Below, piece after piece: positions 62,101-64,000 of a stretch of DNA of 64,000 bases (the first letter of the stretch is position 1; every line of letters begins with the position of its first letter). The position numbers and the translations under genes are program-made. Location: positions 6,745,501 through 6,809,500 of the forward strand of contig NZ_CP084742.1 in assembly GCF_020520285.1 (NCBI RefSeq). Direction: 5' to 3'. Source of the stretch: Pseudomonas sp. L5B5 (GTDB taxonomy: Bacteria; Pseudomonadota; Gammaproteobacteria; Pseudomonadales; Pseudomonadaceae). Under the pieces are notes generated by a model. It saw nothing but the letters and a program-made list of their open reading frames with translations. It did not search any database and was not told the origin of the DNA.

Positions 62101-62428
62101 GGCCGGCGAGGACTTTCTTGCGATTCACATCATGATTGCCCGGTACGACGAACAGCCGCTCCCGCTCCAGGCCACAACAGGCAAGCAGCTGATTGAAGAA
62201 GTCTTTGGCCGGCTTGTACTGCTCAAGCATTGGACAGTCCGGTGTCTGACCAAAAGCAATGTCGCCCGTGCAGAAGATCAACTGTGGTTTGGGCAGTGTG
62301 CCGTTCTGGAACTTTTGGTTCAGGAACTCCAGTAACTGGCGACGTGCATGGCTATCCGACCAGGCAGTTTTTTGATGAAAGTGGATATCCGAGAGGTGGA
62401 GCCAATTTAGCGAGTGGTGATTGGGCAT
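59144..62428 (-). CDS. Metallophosphoesterase-STAND-like NTPase-repeat protein, candidate defence gene
   Basis: A 1,094-residue multidomain protein. Residues 8-260 are a complete calcineurin-type phosphoesterase: D14-I-H16, GD56, GNH99-D100, H225-H226 and GH254-S-H256. Residues about 360-600 are a P-loop NTPase with Walker A GLSGNGKTT (387-395), Walker B FIWVD469, and the ILEIPGLDRAGLASLLAARA segment seen in STAND/NB-ARC proteins. A winged-helix-like region follows (about 620-700, ...LRRRGLLPLD...YLHGFI). TPR-type helical repeats fill about 780-1094 and end in three 69-residue copies. This effector-switch-sensor order suggests ligand-triggered nuclease or phosphoesterase activity, as in anti-phage STAND proteins; function is unproven. 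Base composition looks lower in G+C than its neighbours. The start is an ATG without a clear SD. Confidence 0.88.
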   Translation of the reverse strand: MPNHHSLNWLHLSDIHFHQKTAWSDSHARRQLLEFLNQKFQNGTLPKPQLIFCTGDIAFGQTPDCPMLEQYKPAKDFFNQLLACCGLERERLFVVPGNHDVNRKKVLAGQQHHLRTMAKDSMQHQLEISSRFDSLPPEFKADMQRMEDYGVFTAEYLPHLHDSVRHLYAHRINLNGIKVGIAGFNSAWSCYDNDDKGQMWLGAQWQFNHMSSALEGTDLKIGLIHHPRDWFNQAEMELIKKRKAHDFQFWLHGHSHNPWLDPGQRLIKLEAGAIGADTDDQFGFNLVSLDLQQGDGVAHLFEYKNGWKVQTVADMAPDGLWSFKHSVRAALASAVAVLDIVEIPPLAVHDHPSHHQTPAPAELFGRDKLIASLCTLLEETPSIALHGLSGNGKTTLIKALHRQVSFQGMVFVDIHSSRQMTCGEFFRRLLDVLNSRREDPLPPSGSIEEQTQELKQLYPHAQNAFIWVDGAHLLFKKSQWRNPEIRTLLAALARAFPRWKWVYELSEKPEEGSFGRDCTILEIPGLDRAGLASLLAARAPQEQKAEWTYTGNNLRALYQWLGGGQGGTAHTLAIELLATIALERKSSPLAVYQNLRHEVIERLDEKLLGIIHDEILGNAEQTLLKALALYRNAIPQDHADSLEDRLGIKDAWQNLRRRGLLPLDSNKDHYLHGFIASWTRQKKLALKDAELTPDYAGEIPAQVAEMHLVIAHCWQQQIGRQKEQINLQRANESFYHLLCCDELGNIERWIDHLTGKEIGWSNEALWAIYHRRRDAGESIERQQEVLRLLTNIHPREHKAQRFLGECLQKTQGDTCDEALQAFEKALELSPQFPPYLANLGKLLLGRGPIGAEEFLARLEEHQKAYPEAINNHVQSIQNRCQKLVGDPNEAMLQRRQAIEDGSNNSAFYTEEAKYQLEQSKDANEALRILDLAIKRQCSNDHSLAIRNKVLENLNRGPEASVQRRQAINDGTKSSAFYNDEARYQLLQCNDANEALRLLDLASKRQCFNDYSFSIRGTVLEKLGRGAEASKSRLARIEAGTRDPVLYAEEATYQMEKLNDPDEALRILDLACVRGCNDHVTQNIRRTALQRKNQR
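59147..59749 (-). repeat. Three in-frame 207-bp repeats at the 3' end of the NTPase gene
   Basis: The final 201 residues consist of three copies of a 69-residue helical unit (the last cut at 63). Each reads (R/L)...A-I-x-D-G, then Y-x-E-E-A-x-Y-Q-L, D-A-N-E-A-L-R-I-L-D-L-A and C-x-N-D-H. Copies 1 and 2 are the most alike. Tandem duplication at this end points to recent growth of the probable ligand-recognition surface. Confidence 0.9.
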
Positions 62429-62572
62429 GGTATTGAGCAATCATGAAAAAGGCAGTGGGGCGCTAGCATAGCCCTGCAAATGGATGGGATCCAATGTCCC
62501 CGGCCTGCACTGCGAAGTCTTTGTGACAGCGTGGTGCAGGCTGGCAATCAAGCCCGAGGGGAGTGTGCCCGC

Positions 62573-64000
62573 TCAGGTACTCAAGGTATCCGGCTGCGGC
62601 ACTGCCCAGTCCTCGATCAAGCGCTGCGGCGTGCAGCAGGTCTTGCGCTTGTACACGAAGTTGCAGCACTTCTCGGCGAAGCCCTTGCGGTTCTGCACCA
62701 TGTCCATGTGCATTTCTTCCAGCTCGGCGTTGCGGCAGTGCTGCATCAGTTGCGGGTCGGCGTCGAGCTTGCGCTGGCGCAGGTGCTGGTAGCGCGGGTC
62801 GCTGGGCACGCCATTGGCCCGCTGCAGCAGCCACAGGCCGAACTCCTCGGGGTCGCGCGGGCCGATTTCCTGGACCATGCCCATCTGCAGGGCCTGGAGC
62901 GCACTGATGGGCAGGCAGGCTTCGGTCAACTGCCGGGCCAGTGGCTGGCCTACCGCCCGAGGCAGGCTGTAGGTCCAGTATTCGGAGCCGAACAGGCCCA
63001 TGCTCTTGTAATGGGGGTTGTACACGGTATCGGCTCGGGCCAGGACCACGTCGGCGGCCAGGGCCAGCATCAGGCCGCCGGCGCCGGCATTGCCGGTCAG
63101 GCCGCTGACCACCAGCTGGCGGGCGGTGAGCAGCTCGCGGCAGACATCGTCGATGGCCTGGATGTTGGCCCAGGCCTCCAGGCCCGGCTCCGGGGCGGCC
63201 TGGATCACGTTCAGGTGCACACCGTTGCAGAACGCACCGCGCCCGCCGCGCACCAGCAGTACCTGGGTATCCCGGGCTTTGGCCCATTGCAGGGCGGTGA
63301 CCAGGCGCTGGCATTGTTCGGTGCTCATGGCGCCGTTGTAGAACTCGAAGGTCAACTCCCCGACCTTGCCCGATTCACGATAGCGGATGGGCTGGTAGGC
63401 CTCGGTGCTGAACGGCGTGCTGGAAACCGACCAGTCCAGTACCGGCACCTGGGCCAGGCGCTCGCCGAGTACATGCCGCGCGGGTTGCTTGAAGGTTTCC
63501 TCGCCGGGCTGGGGCTTGATCCGCAGGGAGCCGATCCACAGGCTGCTGTCGCCGCAGGCCACCAGCACCGCATCGTCGTGCACTGCCAGCAGTTCGCCGG
63601 GGGTGCCGGTGCGTGCATCCAGGTGGGCGTCGTACACGTAGTACTGACCGCCCGCGAGGCTGGCCAGGACCCCGGGCTGGCCGTCGGCGGCGTCGATGCT
63701 GCGCTTGATGAACCGGGCGCAGTCATGCCAGCTGAAGGTGCGGTCGCACTGTTTCATGTTCGGTTGCAGGCGGCCGAGCACCGAAGGCTTGTCGTAGTCC
63801 AGGGGTTCGGGGGTGAAGCCGCTGCGGAATTTTTCCACGACGTCGCGAATGCAGTGGATCGCCGCGTCGCTGACCAGGCCGTTGTACAGCTCGGATTTGC
63901 GCATGCCGGCGGGCAGGTTGAATTCGTGAGTGGACCAGATCGGCCCGGCGTCCATTTCTTCCACTGCCTGCAAGGCAGTGACGCCCCAGCGCTTGAGCTC
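62573..64000 (-). CDS. hypX: HypX-like hydrogenase maturation/formyltransferase protein (5' end missing)
   Basis: The 476 C-terminal residues of a gene whose start lies outside the window. The visible N-terminal part (VTALQAVEEMDAGPIWSTHEFNLP) is the end of a formyl-transferase domain, followed by its C-terminal OB-like part (LARFIKRSIDAADGQPGVLASL-type). Residues beyond about 210 form an enoyl-CoA hydratase/crotonase domain (GGRGAFCNGVHLNVIQ, LTGNAGAGGLMLALAADVVLARADTVYNPHYKSMGLFGSEYWTYSLPRAVG). This fusion is HypX, which makes CO for NiFe-hydrogenase under aerobic conditions. No hydrogenase genes are in the window, so the client is unclear. The NTPase gene follows by 145 bases on the same strand. 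Confidence 0.88.
   Translation of the reverse strand, partial: ELKRWGVTALQAVEEMDAGPIWSTHEFNLPAGMRKSELYNGLVSDAAIHCIRDVVEKFRSGFTPEPLDYDKPSVLGRLQPNMKQCDRTFSWHDCARFIKRSIDAADGQPGVLASLAGGQYYVYDAHLDARTGTPGELLAVHDDAVLVACGDSSLWIGSLRIKPQPGEETFKQPARHVLGERLAQVPVLDWSVSSTPFSTEAYQPIRYRESGKVGELTFEFYNGAMSTEQCQRLVTALQWAKARDTQVLLVRGGRGAFCNGVHLNVIQAAPEPGLEAWANIQAIDDVCRELLTARQLVVSGLTGNAGAGGLMLALAADVVLARADTVYNPHYKSMGLFGSEYWTYSLPRAVGQPLARQLTEACLPISALQALQMGMVQEIGPRDPEEFGLWLLQRANGVPSDPRYQHLRQRKLDADPQLMQHCRNAELEEMHMDMVQNRKGFAEKCCNFVYKRKTCCTPQRLIEDWAVPQPDTLST

Noticed and set aside
59144..62572. Mobile element carrying the NTPase gene
   Set aside because: No integrase, transposase, tRNA attachment site, terminal inverted repeats or target duplication could be found at either boundary.

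Overview
The window is a G+C-rich bacterial chromosome segment that fits the Pseudomonas fluorescens group (protegens/chlororaphis-like). The evidence is gene content: the lexA2-imuA-imuB-dnaE2 mutagenesis cassette, the sphingosine genes sphRABCD, DUF1652 and YdcH proteins, a tRNA-Ser(UGA) beside a Bax-inhibitor-1 homologue, and many palindromic REP/REPIN repeats. Species is inferred from content and style only; no database search was possible.

Layout. 0-3 kb: a hexapeptide acyltransferase, an unknown small coiled-coil protein flanked by two look-alike, SOS-box-like palindromic segments, tRNA-Ser(UGA) with a consensus promoter and terminator, and a BI-1 membrane protein. 3-4.5 kb: divergent Lrp regulator and EamA exporter. 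4.7-12.5 kb: a molybdenum-enzyme neighbourhood with a YdeP/FdhF-like oxidoreductase, fdhD, a LysR regulator, mobA, moaB and moeA, interrupted by about five tandem 174-bp REPIN units. 12.5-17.4 kb: FUSC-type membrane protein, NADP-dependent GAPDH, AraC regulator and a degenerate GGDEF protein. 17.7-24.3 kb: a phosphate-scavenging locus with a TonB-dependent receptor, beta-propeller phytase and its own TolQ/ExbB-TolR/ExbD-TonB motor, with Pho-box-like repeats before the receptor and before the motor. 24.5-30 kb: sphD-sphC-sphB, sphA and sphR. 30.3-34.5 kb: Dyp peroxidase, MFS transporter, class II HDAC-like amidohydrolase and LuxR-type regulator. 34.7-40.5 kb: lexA2-imuA-imuB-dnaE2 with a LexA2-type operator over the lexA2 start codon.

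41-43 kb: a GNA1164/1163/1162-like lipoprotein trio. 43-49 kb: hybrid histidine kinase, DUF1652 protein, UvrA paralogue and YdcH protein. 49-53.7 kb: an operon of a hydroxylase-SRPBCC fusion plus an SMP-30-like protein, and a LysR regulator. The two are separated by a 1.1-kb block with two small genes, and a copy of the LysR promoter and first codons lies at each end of that block. 53.8-59.2 kb: EAL phosphodiesterase, lipoprotein, REPIN array, small secreted protein and a GH63-like glycosidase. 59.1-62.4 kb: a metallophosphoesterase-P-loop NTPase-repeat protein of about 1,094 residues with STAND-like architecture. This is the best candidate here for an undescribed (possibly anti-phage) system. 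62.6-64 kb: the 3' part of a hypX-like gene running off the window.

The genes form several self-contained modules: molybdenum cofactor assembly, phytate use under phosphate limitation, sphingosine response, SOS mutagenesis, and a probable single-gene sensor/effector. REPIN arrays lie mainly in the gaps between convergent or unrelated transcription units.
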